Shown here piece after piece: positions 10,461 through 21,414 of a DNA stretch of 64,000 nucleotides. The position numbers and the translations under genes are program-made. Below the pieces are notes generated by a model. The model saw only the letters and a list, made by a program, of their open reading frames with translations. It made no database searches and was not told where the DNA came from. Source of the DNA: Kribbella pittospori (GTDB lineage Bacteria; Actinomycetota; Actinomycetes; Propionibacteriales; Kribbellaceae); assembly GCF_004331465.1 (NCBI RefSeq), contig NZ_SJKB01000001.1:992001-1056000 (forward strand). The letters are read 5' to 3'. Within the stretch, counting starts at the first letter, position 1. Every line of letters starts with the position of its first letter.

Positions 10461-10659
10461 CGAATTCTCCACGGTCCGCAAGGCCGCAACTACCGAGAGT
10501 ATTCGCAGAAATTTTTCCGGACTTTTTTGGTCGAAGCTGTAACGACTGCTGGGCCTGGCCCGATAGGACCATTGAGCCTGGTAGCTGCCCGGACCCCCGA
10601 GCGGACAGCTATCAGGCCTACTCATTTCTCAGCGGCTTCGGAGCGGTAATCTGAGCCCC
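10461..10659 (+). promoter_or_regulatory. dapA upstream region with palindrome and leaderless −10
   Basis: A near-perfect inverted repeat, GCCTGGTAGCTG (10576–10587) and CAGCTATCAGGC (10606–10617), with an 18-nt GC-rich centre lies 43 nt before dapA. It could be a terminator for the upstream gene or an operator. A −10-like TAATCT (10647–10652) ends 7 nt before the dapA ATG and no ribosome site is present, so dapA is probably leaderless. The first half of the gap contains an AT-rich stretch with no clear motif. Confidence 0.55.
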
Positions 10660-11570
10660 ATGTCCTCGCCAGATTCTTCTGCCTCGCCGGCGCTGCCCTT
10701 CGGCCGCCTGACGACGGCCATGGTCACCCCGTTCCGGCCCGACGGCTCGCTCGATCTCGAGGCCGCGCAGAAGGTGGCCACCTACCTGGTCGACCGCGGC
10801 AACGACGCGCTGGTGATCAACGGGACCACCGGCGAGGCGCCCACCACCTCGGACCAGGAGAAGGTCCAGCTGGTGAAGGCGGTGCTCGAGGCGGTCGGTG
10901 ACCGGGCCAAGGTGGTTGCCGGAGTCGGCACCAACGACACCAGACACACGATCGAGTGTGCGAAGCAGGCCGAGGCCGCGGGGGCCGACGGCCTCCTGGT
11001 CGTCACGCCGTACTACAACAAGCCTCCGCAGGACGGGCTGCGCGCGCACTTCACCGCGGTCGCCGACGCCACCGGCCTGCCGAACATGGTCTACGACATC
11101 CCCGGCCGGGCCGGCGTCGAGGTGAAGACCGACACGCTGATCGCGCTCGCCGAGCACCCGCGGATCGTCGCGGTGAAGGACGCCAAGGGCGACGTCGCCG
11201 GGGCCACCAAGGTGCTGGCGAACACCGATCTGTTCTACTACTGCGGTGCGGACGAGCTGAATCTCGCCTGGCTCGCGATCGGCGCGGTGGGTATCGCCAG
11301 CGTCGTCGCGCATGTCGCGAGTGAGCCGTACCGCCAGTTGATCGACGCCGTGGTGGCCGGCGACCTCGCCACCGCACGAGAGATCGACCGACGGGTGGTG
11401 CCCGCCGTCGAGGCGATCATGACCAGGACCCAGGGCGCCATCATGGTGAAGGCCGCGCTCAAGCTGGCCGGCGTCATCGAGCACGCGACACTCCGGTCGC
11501 CGTTGATTGAGGCGACCGCTGAGCAAGTGGACTGGCTCACCACCGACCTCAAGACGGCAGGACTGATTGC

Positions 11571-11574
<4 letters not shown>
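10660..11574 (+). CDS. dapA: 4-hydroxy-tetrahydrodipicolinate synthase
   Basis: 304 residues. DapA condenses pyruvate with aspartate semialdehyde, the entry to diaminopimelate and lysine. Catalytic features are in place: T-T-G-E (residues 56–59), the Y-D-I-P-G-R tyrosine (Tyr145) and the Schiff-base Lys173 in A-V-K-D-A-K-G. Length is normal. The stop overlaps the rnj start (ATGA), the arrangement seen widely in Actinobacteria. Confidence 0.95.
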
Positions 11575-13265
<1,691 letters not shown>

Positions 13266-13277
13266 GAACCAGGAAGG

Positions 13278-14321
13278 GTGGGCCGGCGGTTGAGCATCAG
13301 CGGGGTGAACGGCACGGGGCAGCGCCGGCCCACGATGAAGGAGGTCGCGGCCCGGGCGGGCGTCGCGCTGAAGACGGTCTCCCGGGTGGTGAACGAGGAG
13401 CCGAACGTCAGCCCGGAGCTGACCGCGAAGGTCCAGGCGGCGATCAAGGAGCTCAACTACACGCCGAACGAGAGCGCCCGGATGCTGCGCCGCGGCAAGA
13501 CCGGGACGATCGCGGTGGTCATCCGCGACATCGGCGACCCGTTCTTCGCCTCGCTCGGCCGCGCGGTCGAGCTCTGGGCCCGCTCGAGCGGTTCGGTCGT
13601 GATGATCGGCCTGACCGACGAGGACCCGGAGCGGGAGCGGGACGTCTGCCTGGAGTTCGTCGCCCGCCGGCCGGACGCGCTGATCATGGCGCCGATCGGG
13701 GAGACCCAGGAGTACCTCGCCCCGCACGTCGACGCCGGGATGGCGGTCGTCACGATCGACCGGCCGGCGCACGGGATCGAGGCCGACGCGGTGCTCGCCG
13801 ACAACGCCGGCGGCATCGACCAGGCGATCGACCACCTGGTCCGGCAGGGCCACCGGCGGATCGCGTACCTCGGTGACGACGAGCGGATCTTCACCGCCCG
13901 CGAGCGCGTGGTCGCCTACCGGGCCGCAATGGCCCGGCACCGGATCGACGTGGACGAGGACCTGGTCCATCTGTCCGAGCCCACCACGGAGGGCATCGGC
14001 ATCACGCTGTCCGCCGTACTGGATCGGACGGAGCCGGCCACGGCGTTGCTGTCGGCAAACAACATGACCACTGCCGAGGTGCTCCGCGGACTGGCCGGCC
14101 GGCGGGACAAGGTGGCGTTGGTGTCGTTCGACGACCTCGCGCTCGGCGACCTGCTCAGCCCGGGGCTGACCGCGGTCGCTCAGTCTGCCGACGTGATGGC
14201 CCGTACGGCGATCCAGTTGATGACCGAGCGGCTGCCCGAGCCGCACCGGCCGGGCCGGACGGTCCGCGTCCCGGTGAAGCTGACGATCCGCGGCTCAGGC
14301 GAGATCCCGCCCACTGGCTGA
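13278..14321 (+). CDS. LacI family transcriptional regulator
   Basis: 347 residues from GTG at 13278 with an AGGAAGGG ribosome site. The N-terminal helix-turn-helix reads M-K-E-V-A-A-R-A-G-V-A-L-K-T-V-S-R-V-V-N, followed by the hinge helix segment (N-E-S-A-R-M-L-R) and a periplasmic-binding-like effector domain to the C-terminus. The effector and targets are unknown; no sugar genes are adjacent. It is 12 nt downstream of rnj and may be co-transcribed with it. The last 27 nt overlap the convergent desaturase gene. Confidence 0.9.
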   Translation: MGRRLSISGVNGTGQRRPTMKEVAARAGVALKTVSRVVNEEPNVSPELTAKVQAAIKELNYTPNESARMLRRGKTGTIAVVIRDIGDPFFASLGRAVELWARSSGSVVMIGLTDEDPERERDVCLEFVARRPDALIMAPIGETQEYLAPHVDAGMAVVTIDRPAHGIEADAVLADNAGGIDQAIDHLVRQGHRRIAYLGDDERIFTARERVVAYRAAMARHRIDVDEDLVHLSEPTTEGIGITLSAVLDRTEPATALLSANNMTTAEVLRGLAGRRDKVALVSFDDLALGDLLSPGLTAVAQSADVMARTAIQLMTERLPEPHRPGRTVRVPVKLTIRGSGEIPPTG

Positions 14322-15218
14322 GCGGAGTTCCGCCGCCAGCGGGCATTGGAACGGGTCGCGTGCTTTGAGTCCGACGTTGTTCAGGTAGTCGACGACGATC
14401 CGGTACGACGCGAACAGGCCGACCTCGGTGTACGCGACGCCGTGCAGAGCGCAGTACTCGCGCACAATCGGCTGGACCTGGCGGAGCGTCGGCCGCGGCA
14501 TGCTCGGGAACAGGTGGTGCTCGATCTGGTAGTTCAGGCCGCCCAGAGCGAAGTCGGTCAGGGTGCCGCCGCGGATGTTGCGCGACATCAGCACCTGGCG
14601 GCGCAGGAAGTCGAGCTTCATCCCGGCCGGGACGAGCGGCATGCCCTTGTGGTTCGGCGCGAACGCCGCACCGAGGCAGACGCCGAACACCGCGAGCTGC
14701 AGACCGAGGAAGGCGCTGGCCTTGCCCATCGGGAGCAGCAGGTACAGCGCGGCAACGTAGCCGGCGATCCTCGACATCACGACCGCGGCCTCGATCCGGT
14801 CCAACCGGTTCGCGTCCCGGCGCAGGAGGTGCCGCACGCTCGACGAGTGCAGGCCGATTCCTTCCAGCGTCAGGAGCGGGAAGAACAGCCAGCCCTGCCG
14901 CGCCGCGATCCACCGACCGAGTCGGCCGCGCTTCGCAACGGCGTACGGCGTGAACGCGATCGCATCGAGCTGTACGTCGGGATCCTTGTCCACCTGGTTC
15001 GGTGCGGCGTGGTGCCGGGAGTGCTTGTTCCGCCACCAGGTCACGCTCATCCCGGCGATACAGCCGGCCAGGACTCGCGCCGTCCAGTCGTTCCGCGCTG
15101 CCGAGTGGAAGATCTGCCGGTGGGCGCTGTCGTGGCTGAGGAACGCGACCTGCACCAGCACGAGTGCCAACGCGCCGGCCAGCAACAGCTGGAGTGCATC
15201 ATCCGGCATGGCGGCCAA
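14295..15218 (-). CDS. N-terminally truncated fatty-acid desaturase paralogue
   Basis: 307 residues from TTG at 15218 (ATG at 15209 is also in frame). All three desaturase histidine boxes are present: H-D-S-A-H at 29–33, H-S-R-H-H further on and Q-I-E-H-H near the C-terminus. Over the shared length it closely follows the gene at 15271–16338. Relative to that copy it lacks about 56 N-terminal residues with the first membrane segment, and no remnant fits in the 52 nt between them. It could be a functional short form, a decaying duplicate, or use an unrecognised start. Convergent overlap with the LacI gene. Confidence 0.75.
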   Translation of the reverse strand: MAAMPDDALQLLLAGALALVLVQVAFLSHDSAHRQIFHSAARNDWTARVLAGCIAGMSVTWWRNKHSRHHAAPNQVDKDPDVQLDAIAFTPYAVAKRGRLGRWIAARQGWLFFPLLTLEGIGLHSSSVRHLLRRDANRLDRIEAAVVMSRIAGYVAALYLLLPMGKASAFLGLQLAVFGVCLGAAFAPNHKGMPLVPAGMKLDFLRRQVLMSRNIRGGTLTDFALGGLNYQIEHHLFPSMPRPTLRQVQPIVREYCALHGVAYTEVGLFASYRIVVDYLNNVGLKARDPFQCPLAAELRSASGRDLA

Positions 15219-15270
15219 ACGGGCATGAAGGCGAGCGCGTGGTCAGGTGTCCGGTTGGCAAAAGGACCGG

Positions 15271-16338
15271 CTAGCGCATCCGTGCGGCGAGCGGACAGTG
15301 GAACGGATCGCGTGCCCTCAGCCCGACATTGTTCAGGTAGTCGACGACGATCCCGTACGACGTGAACAGGCCGACCTCGGTGTACTTCACCCCGTGCAGG
15401 TCGCAGTACTCGCGAACGATCGGCTGGACCTGCCGCAGCGTCGGCCGCGGCATGCTCGGGAACAGGTGATGCTCGATCTGGTAGTTGAGCCCGCCGAGCG
15501 CGAAGTCCACGATGATCCCGCCCCGGATGTTCCGCGACATCATCACCTGGCGGCGGAGGAAGTCGAGTTTCATCGTCGCCGGGACGAGCGGCATGCCCTT
15601 GTGGTTCGGCGCGAACGACCCGCCGAGGCAGATCCCGAACACGGCCAGCTGCAGCCCGAAGAACGCTCCCGCCTTGCCCACCGGCAGCAGGATCAGCAGC
15701 ACCGCCACCGATCCGGCCAGCCGGGTCAGAACGATCGCTGCTTCGATGCGCTCCAGCTTGGTCGCCGTACGCCGGAACAGGTGGCGCAGGCTGGCGACGT
15801 ACAGGCTCAGGCCCTCCAGGGTGAGCAGCGGGAAGAACAGCCAGCCCTGCCGCCGGGTCAGCCAGGCGGCCAGACCCTTGCGCTGGGCAAAGGTTTCGGG
15901 TGTGAAAGCGAGGACCCCCGGGCCGATGTCCGGGTCGCGGTCGAGCTGGTTCGGCGCGGCGTGGTGGCGGCTGTGCTTGGAGTGCCACCAGCTCGAGCTC
16001 ATCCCGACCAGTACGGCGGCCAGCAGGCGCGTGGTCCAGTCGTTCCATCGCTTCGAGTCGAAGATCTGCCGATGCGCTCCGTCGTGACTGAGGAATGCGA
16101 CCTGGGTCAGCACCAGCGCCAGCCCGCCGGCGAGCAGGAGTACGAGCCACGAGTTGCCGAGCAGGCCGACGCCGGCCCAGACAGCCGCGAACGCGAGCGT
16201 CACGACGGCGATCCGGATCCAGTAGTAGCGGTGCCGCCGGTTCAGCAGCCCGAGCTCGCGCACCGTGCGGGACAGGTCGGTGTACAGGCTGGTGTACCGC
16301 TGCTGCGGATGGTCGTCATCGGCGACGAGTTGTGACAT
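15271..16338 (-). CDS. Fatty-acid desaturase (DesA3/linoleoyl-CoA desaturase type)
   Basis: 355 residues from ATG at 16338; the frame stays open to 16434, but the N-terminus from 16338 fits the family better. A membrane diiron enzyme that introduces a double bond into an acyl chain. His boxes: H-D-G-A-H (85–89), H-S-R-H-H (122–126) and Q-I-E-H-H near residue 285. Hydrophobic helix pairs precede and follow the boxes. Upstream gene of a tandem pair with the truncated paralogue at 14295. Electron donors (ferredoxin reductase) are not next to it. Confidence 0.9.
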   Translation of the reverse strand: MSQLVADDDHPQQRYTSLYTDLSRTVRELGLLNRRHRYYWIRIAVVTLAFAAVWAGVGLLGNSWLVLLLAGGLALVLTQVAFLSHDGAHRQIFDSKRWNDWTTRLLAAVLVGMSSSWWHSKHSRHHAAPNQLDRDPDIGPGVLAFTPETFAQRKGLAAWLTRRQGWLFFPLLTLEGLSLYVASLRHLFRRTATKLERIEAAIVLTRLAGSVAVLLILLPVGKAGAFFGLQLAVFGICLGGSFAPNHKGMPLVPATMKLDFLRRQVMMSRNIRGGIIVDFALGGLNYQIEHHLFPSMPRPTLRQVQPIVREYCDLHGVKYTEVGLFTSYGIVVDYLNNVGLRARDPFHCPLAARMR

Positions 16339-16494
16339 GAGAAACGCCCCACTCCGGGAGTGCATCGACCGCGATGCGCTACCGGGTCTGGGGCAGCGCC
16401 ACACGTATGGTGGCTGGTACCCCAACGGAACCATGGACGCGGAGCCGGCGCAACCGGTCCGCGTCAGTGTGAGACAGGGCGCTGATCATCCGGG

Positions 16495-16516
16495 GTTCAC
16501 CCTGTCGTCACCGGTG
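16495..16516 (+). promoter_or_regulatory. Candidate PHO box before phoD
   Basis: Two adjacent 11-bp units, GTTCACCCTGT and CGTCACCGGTG, resemble the direct-repeat units bound by PhoP in Streptomyces (GTTCACC-type cores in 11-bp register). They lie 18 nt before the phoD ATG. The match is imperfect, but the position before a phosphatase gene makes phosphate control plausible. Confidence 0.45.
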
Positions 16517-16533
16517 CGGAGCAAGCTGGCGGC

Positions 16534-18060
16534 ATGAACTTGAGCCGCCGCCAGCTCTTGGCCGCATCCACCGTCGCCGGCGCCTCCCTGGCTGTGCCAG
16601 GGGTGGCTACCGCGGCCCCCAACGTCGTACGTCGTGACCGGCCCGCACTGCCGTCCGGGATCATGTCCGGCGACGTCACCGAGAACTCCGCCATCGTCTG
16701 GTCCCGGACCGACCGCCGCGGCCGGCTGGTCGTCGACCTGACCAGCAACGGCCGCTTCGACCGGGCGATCCGGTTGCGTGGCCCGATCACCGGACCCGAC
16801 GACGATTTCACCGCCCAGCTGCCGCTGAAGGGCCTGCGCCCGGGGCAGCGCTACGACTACCGGATCGCGTTCGAGGACTCCTGGGGCCGCCGCGGCGAGA
16901 CCCTCGAGGGCGCGTTCGGTACGCCGGGCCGCAACCGCGGACTGTCGTTCGTGTGGACCGGCGACACCGCCGGGCAGGGGTACGGGATCAACCCCGAGAT
17001 CGGCGGCATGGCGGCGTACAAGGCCATGCACCAGACCCGGCCGGACTTCTTCCTGCACTCCGGCGACAACATCTACGCCGACGGCCCGATCGAGGCCGAG
17101 CTGAAGGTTGCCGACGGCACCGTCTGGAAGAACGTGGTGACCGAGGAGGTGTCCAAGGTCGCCGAGACGCTGGCCGAGTACCGCGGCCGGTACAAGTACA
17201 ACCTGCTCGACGACAACGTCCGGGCGCTGTACGCCGACGTTCCGATCGTGAGCCAGTGGGACGACCACGAGACGCTGAACAACTGGTACCCCGGTGAGAT
17301 CCTCACCGACGACCGCTACACCGAGAAGCGGGTCGACGTCCTGGCGGCCCGGGCCCGGAAGGCGTTCCTCGAATACTTGCCGATGGTGCACTCGGCCGGC
17401 CGGAACCGGATCTACCGCAAGGTGAGCTACGGCCCGCTGCTCGACGTGTTCTGCCTCGACATGCGGACGTACCGCGGTGCGAACCCGACACCCGACACGG
17501 TTGGCCCGGTCGCGATGCTCGGTGCCGAGCAGGCCGCGTGGCTGGTCCGCGAGGCGGCCGCGTCGAAGGCGACCTGGAAGGTGATCGCCAGCGACATGCC
17601 GCTCGGCCTGCTGGTCCCGGACGGCCCGCTGATCGAGGCCGTCGCGAACGGCGTCAGCGGCGCGCCCGGCGGCCGTGAGCACGAGATCGCCTGGGTGCTG
17701 AGCCAGTTCAAGCGGCGCAAGGTCCGCAACACGATCTGGCTCACCGCGGACGTGCACTACGCCGCGGCCCACCACTACGACCCGTCCCGCGCGGCCTACA
17801 CCGACTTCGACCCGTTCTGGGAGCTCGTGGCCGGCCCGGTCAATGCGGGCACGTTCGGCCCGAACGCACTGGACTCGACGTTCGGCCCGAAGGTCGAGTT
17901 CGTGAAGGCGGCCGACTTCCCGAGCCAGTCGCCGGCCGGCGGCAACCAGTTCTTCGGTCACGTCTCGATCGACCCGCGCAGCGGCGTGTTCACCGCGTCC
18001 CTGCGCAACCTGTTCGGCACCGTGCTCTGGTCCCAGGACATCAACCCGGCCCGCCACTGA
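16534..18060 (+). CDS. phoD: Secreted alkaline phosphatase PhoD
   Basis: 508 residues. The N-terminus has a twin-arginine type signal (S-R-R-Q-L-L followed by a hydrophobic Ala/Val stretch and A-T-A-A). PhoD enzymes are Ca/Fe-dependent phosphodiesterase/phosphomonoesterases exported by Tat. The PhoD N-terminal domain (S-G-D-V-T-E-N-S-A-I-V-W-S-R) is followed by metal motifs W-T-G-D-T-A-G-Q-G, H-S-G-D-N-I-Y-A-D-G, Q-W-D-D-H-E and T-A-D-V-H-Y. Probable role: phosphate scavenging outside the cell. Stands alone, divergent from the desaturases. Confidence 0.93.
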   Translation: MNLSRRQLLAASTVAGASLAVPGVATAAPNVVRRDRPALPSGIMSGDVTENSAIVWSRTDRRGRLVVDLTSNGRFDRAIRLRGPITGPDDDFTAQLPLKGLRPGQRYDYRIAFEDSWGRRGETLEGAFGTPGRNRGLSFVWTGDTAGQGYGINPEIGGMAAYKAMHQTRPDFFLHSGDNIYADGPIEAELKVADGTVWKNVVTEEVSKVAETLAEYRGRYKYNLLDDNVRALYADVPIVSQWDDHETLNNWYPGEILTDDRYTEKRVDVLAARARKAFLEYLPMVHSAGRNRIYRKVSYGPLLDVFCLDMRTYRGANPTPDTVGPVAMLGAEQAAWLVREAAASKATWKVIASDMPLGLLVPDGPLIEAVANGVSGAPGGREHEIAWVLSQFKRRKVRNTIWLTADVHYAAAHHYDPSRAAYTDFDPFWELVAGPVNAGTFGPNALDSTFGPKVEFVKAADFPSQSPAGGNQFFGHVSIDPRSGVFTASLRNLFGTVLWSQDINPARH

Positions 18061-18066
18061 GGGCCT

Positions 18067-18129
18067 GTCGTACCCACCGGCCTCCGGCGCCTGCGCGGGA
18101 TGCCGCCCACCGGAGCCGGTGGGTACGAC
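18067..18129 (+). terminator. Large hairpin after phoD
   Basis: A long inverted repeat with a 15-bp perfect outer stem (GTCGTACCCACCGGC, 18067–18081, pairing with its complement at 18115–18129) that continues after a 1-nt bulge for 5 bp more. It starts 7 nt after the phoD stop and ends 48 nt before the next gene. Probably an intrinsic terminator without a U tract. Confidence 0.7.
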
Positions 18130-18164
18130 GCTCACGAGCTTCTGCTGAAATCGCACTCGCCGGT

Positions 18165-18170
18165 TAAGTT
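18165..18170 (+). promoter_or_regulatory. −10 of S9 peptidase gene (leaderless spacing)
   Basis: TAAGTT ends exactly 7 nt before ATG 18178. A GGAG lies in that gap, so either leaderless or short-leader initiation is possible. No convincing −35 was found. Confidence 0.45.
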
Positions 18171-18177
18171 GGAGCGC

Positions 18178-20235
18178 ATGACTGCCGCTTACCCCGAGAG
18201 CCGTCGCGACGACGTCGTCGACACGCTGCACGGCCACCAGATCGCCGACCCGTACCGCTGGCTGGAGGACCCGGACTCCGCCGACACCCAGGACTGGGTC
18301 CGCCGGCAGAACGAGTTCACCCAGGCCGAGTTGTCGACGTACCGGGAGCGGGAGTGGTTCGAGGCCACGATGTCCGCGATCCTGGCCCGGCCGCGAGCCG
18401 GCGTACCGGCGAAGAAGGCCGGCTGGTACTTCGCCGGCCGCAACGACGGCACGCAGGCGCAGGATGTCGTGTACGTCGCGGAGTCGCTGGAGGAACTGCT
18501 CGCCGGCGGCCGGATCCTGATCGACCCGAACACGCTGTCAGCCGACGGCACCGACTCGCTGGGCTCGTTCACTGTCAGCCCGGACGGCAAGTACTTCGCC
18601 TACGGCATCAACGAGAGCGGCAGCGACTGGACGACGTTCCGGCTGCTCGACATCGCCACCGGCACCTCTGTGGACGACGGCGTGACGGAGGCGAAGTTCT
18701 GCGAGGCCACCTGGCTTCCGGACAGTTCGGCGTACCTCTATCTGCACTATCCGCCGACCGGCCGGAGCGAGGGCACGGAGACGAAGTCGCTGACCGGTGG
18801 TCGGCTGATGCTGCACAAAGTCGGCGATCCGCAGTCGTCGGACGAGCTCGTGCTGAGCTTCCCGGACCAGGACCGCTTCTTCATCACGCCCGAGGTGTCC
18901 GAGGACGACCGCTACCTGGTCGTGCACATCAGCGAGGGCACCGATCCGGCGACTCGGCTCTGGGTCTTCCCGATCACGTCGGACGGCCTCGGCGATCCGG
19001 TCAAGGTGGTGGACGAGTTCACCGACGAGATCGCGTTCGTGCGGATGTCCGGTGATCAGCTCGTACTGCGGACCGACCGTGATGCGTCTCGTGGTCGCGT
19101 GGTGCTCTCCTCGCTGGACGGCACGTTCACCGACCTGATCTCGGAGGGCGAGGCGACCCTGCAGGCAGTCCGCGGTACGGCGGCCGGCCTGACGACGCTC
19201 ACGCTGGTCGACGCACAGCCGGTGCTGACGCTCTACGCGCTGGACGGCTCCGGTGCGCGCGTTGTCGACGTTCCGGGTGGGGGAGTGGTCGGTCTCAACG
19301 CGTCGCCCGAGTACGACGAGATCTTCGTCGGCCTGTCGACCACCACGGATCCCACGCTGTCGTACGTCGTATCGGCTGACTCGGGCTCTGTCCGTGCATT
19401 GCCCGAGCTGGTCCGTGGCGGAGGTGGGTTCACTCCGCCGTCGGTCACGGTGACTCGCCGGATCGCGCCGGGCCGCGATGTGCCGTACTTCCTGATCACT
19501 CGCTCCGACCTGGACTTCTCGCAGCCGCGGCCGACTCTCATGTGGGGCTACGGCGGCTTCCGCATCCCCGTCCTGGCCGACTACCGGCCGGGTTGGCCGG
19601 CGTGGCTCGCCGCCGGCGGAGTGCTGGTCATCGCCAACCTGCGCGGCGGTGGTGAGTACGGCAGCGACTGGCACGACGCGGGGCGGCTGAAGAACAAGCA
19701 GAACGTGTTCGACGACTTCATCGCCGTGGCTGAGCACCTGCGCGACACCAACGTGACCACTCCGGAGCAGCTGGCCATTCACGGCCGCAGCAACGGCGGA
19801 CTGCTCGTCGGTGCGGTCATGGCGCAACGCCCGGACCTCTTCGCGGTCGCCCTCCCGGGCGTGGGTGTCATGGACATGTTGCGCTTCCACCTGTTCACGG
19901 TGGGAGCTGCTTGGGCGTCCGACTTCGGTCATCCCGACGACGAGTCGCAGTTCGCGGACCTGCTGGCCTACTCACCGCTCCACAGTCTTCGGGACGGGAC
20001 GGCGTACCCGGCAACGCTCGTGGTCACCGGTGACCACGACGACCGCGTCGTGCCGTTGCACAGCCACAAGTTCATCGCCACCCTGCAGCACGCCCAGTCC
20101 TCGCCCGCACCGATCTTGACCCGAATCGAGGTCAACACCGGCCACGGCTTCGGCAAACCCGCCGCAATGATCGCGTCGGAGTGGGCGGACCTCCTCGCCT
20201 TCGCCGCACACCACACCGGACTGCGAGTGGAGTAG
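18178..20235 (+). CDS. S9A prolyl oligopeptidase
   Basis: 685 residues from ATG at 18178; the frame is open 26 codons further but those lie in the hairpin region. An N-terminal beta-propeller begins with D-P-Y-R-W-L-E-D-P, the hallmark of the family, and a C-terminal alpha/beta-hydrolase domain carries Ser538 in G-R-S-N-G-G-L, the Asp in T-G-D-H-D-D-R-V-V-P and the His in N-T-G-H-G-F. No signal peptide is visible, so it is probably cytoplasmic and cleaves short proline-containing peptides. Confidence 0.93.
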   Translation: MTAAYPESRRDDVVDTLHGHQIADPYRWLEDPDSADTQDWVRRQNEFTQAELSTYREREWFEATMSAILARPRAGVPAKKAGWYFAGRNDGTQAQDVVYVAESLEELLAGGRILIDPNTLSADGTDSLGSFTVSPDGKYFAYGINESGSDWTTFRLLDIATGTSVDDGVTEAKFCEATWLPDSSAYLYLHYPPTGRSEGTETKSLTGGRLMLHKVGDPQSSDELVLSFPDQDRFFITPEVSEDDRYLVVHISEGTDPATRLWVFPITSDGLGDPVKVVDEFTDEIAFVRMSGDQLVLRTDRDASRGRVVLSSLDGTFTDLISEGEATLQAVRGTAAGLTTLTLVDAQPVLTLYALDGSGARVVDVPGGGVVGLNASPEYDEIFVGLSTTTDPTLSYVVSADSGSVRALPELVRGGGGFTPPSVTVTRRIAPGRDVPYFLITRSDLDFSQPRPTLMWGYGGFRIPVLADYRPGWPAWLAAGGVLVIANLRGGGEYGSDWHDAGRLKNKQNVFDDFIAVAEHLRDTNVTTPEQLAIHGRSNGGLLVGAVMAQRPDLFAVALPGVGVMDMLRFHLFTVGAAWASDFGHPDDESQFADLLAYSPLHSLRDGTAYPATLVVTGDHDDRVVPLHSHKFIATLQHAQSSPAPILTRIEVNTGHGFGKPAAMIASEWADLLAFAAHHTGLRVE

Positions 20236-20321
20236 CCACTCGGTATTTTGACGGATGCCGGTTCGCGGTGGCCGCTGGTGGACTCGATCCGACCAGCCCC
20301 ACCGCGAACAGGAGAACTCCG

Positions 20322-21302
20322 ATGACCGAGGCGTACGACGTACCCGATGCCGGCACCGACCTCAGGATCGAGCGACGGGTCCGTGAGTTCCTGACCGAGC
20401 TGAACAAGAACCCGGACCCGTTCTGGCTGCTGCCGGGTGAGCAGGTCCGCGCGACCCTCAGCGGTCTGCAGGCGACGGTGCCGGTCGACCTGAGCGGCGT
20501 CGACGTGACCGAGCACGACATCGAGGTCGACGGCGTCCGGACGAAGCTGTACATTCAGCGACCGTCCGGCGTCGACGGCCCGCTGCCCGTCGTCCTGTTC
20601 CTGCACGGCGGGGTGTGGATCGCCGGCGACTTCGACAACCACCAGCGGCTGACCCGCGACCTGGTCGTCGAGACCGGGTACGCCGTGGTGTTCGTCGAGT
20701 ACACGCCGATCCCGGACGCGGTCTTCCCGGCCCAGCTGGAGGAGTGCTACGCGGCGCTGCAGTGGGTGGCCCGCGACGGCGCGGCGGCCGGCCTGGACGC
20801 GAGCCGGCTGGCGGTCGCCGGGAACAGCGTCGGCGGCAACCTGAGCGCCGCGCTGGCGCTGTACGCCCGTGACCATGCCGGTCCGGAGATCAAGGTCCAG
20901 CTGCTGCTCTACCCAGCGACCGACGCGCGGCTCGACACCGAGTCGTACCGCGAGTTCGCCGACGGTCGGTTCCTGCCGCTGGCCTTCATGAAGTTCGGCT
21001 GGGACACCTACGCGCCGGACGAGACCACCCGGCACAACCCGTACGCCGCCCCGCTGCAGGCCCGGCCGGATCAGCTGCGCGGGTTGCCGCCGGCGATCAT
21101 CCACACGTCGGGCAACGACGTACTGCGCGACGAAGGGCAGGCCTACGGTCACAAGCTGGACGAGGCCGGCGTCGATGTGGTCTCGGTGATGTACGTCGGC
21201 CAGATCCACGACATGGCGCTGCTGAACCCGATCCACGACCTGCCGTCGACCCGGGCCGAGTTCCGGCACGCCGCGGCGGACCTGGCGCACTACCTCGGCT
21301 GA
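20322..21302 (+). CDS. HSL-type alpha/beta hydrolase (esterase/lipase)
   Basis: 326 residues from ATG at 20322 with an AGGAG ribosome site 6 nt upstream of it. The oxyanion motif H-G-G-V-W starts at residue 95 and the nucleophile Ser169 lies in G-N-S-V-G-G, a variant of the HSL G-D-S-A-G-G elbow. The acid/base residues fit N-D-V-L-R-D-E and Q-I-H-D-M-A. Predicted to hydrolyse short-chain carboxylic esters; the substrate is unknown. Follows the peptidase gene by 86 nt and is closed by a strong hairpin. Confidence 0.88.
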   Translation: MTEAYDVPDAGTDLRIERRVREFLTELNKNPDPFWLLPGEQVRATLSGLQATVPVDLSGVDVTEHDIEVDGVRTKLYIQRPSGVDGPLPVVLFLHGGVWIAGDFDNHQRLTRDLVVETGYAVVFVEYTPIPDAVFPAQLEECYAALQWVARDGAAAGLDASRLAVAGNSVGGNLSAALALYARDHAGPEIKVQLLLYPATDARLDTESYREFADGRFLPLAFMKFGWDTYAPDETTRHNPYAAPLQARPDQLRGLPPAIIHTSGNDVLRDEGQAYGHKLDEAGVDVVSVMYVGQIHDMALLNPIHDLPSTRAEFRHAAADLAHYLG

Positions 21303-21327
21303 CCTCCCGGTCATGTCGTGTTCGCTA

Positions 21328-21357
21328 CGAAGCCGCTCCACGATTGGAGCGGCTTCG
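21328..21357 (+). terminator. Intrinsic terminator after esterase gene
   Basis: Perfect 13-bp stem (CGAAGCCGCTCCA, 21328–21340, with its complement at 21345–21357) and a CGAT tetraloop, 25 nt past the esterase stop. One of the strongest hairpins in the window. Confidence 0.85.
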
Positions 21358-21414
21358 TCACATCTGCCTTATCGTCCACTCTGGAAGTACTCCCGGTGGA
21401 TCGAGAGGTGGTCG

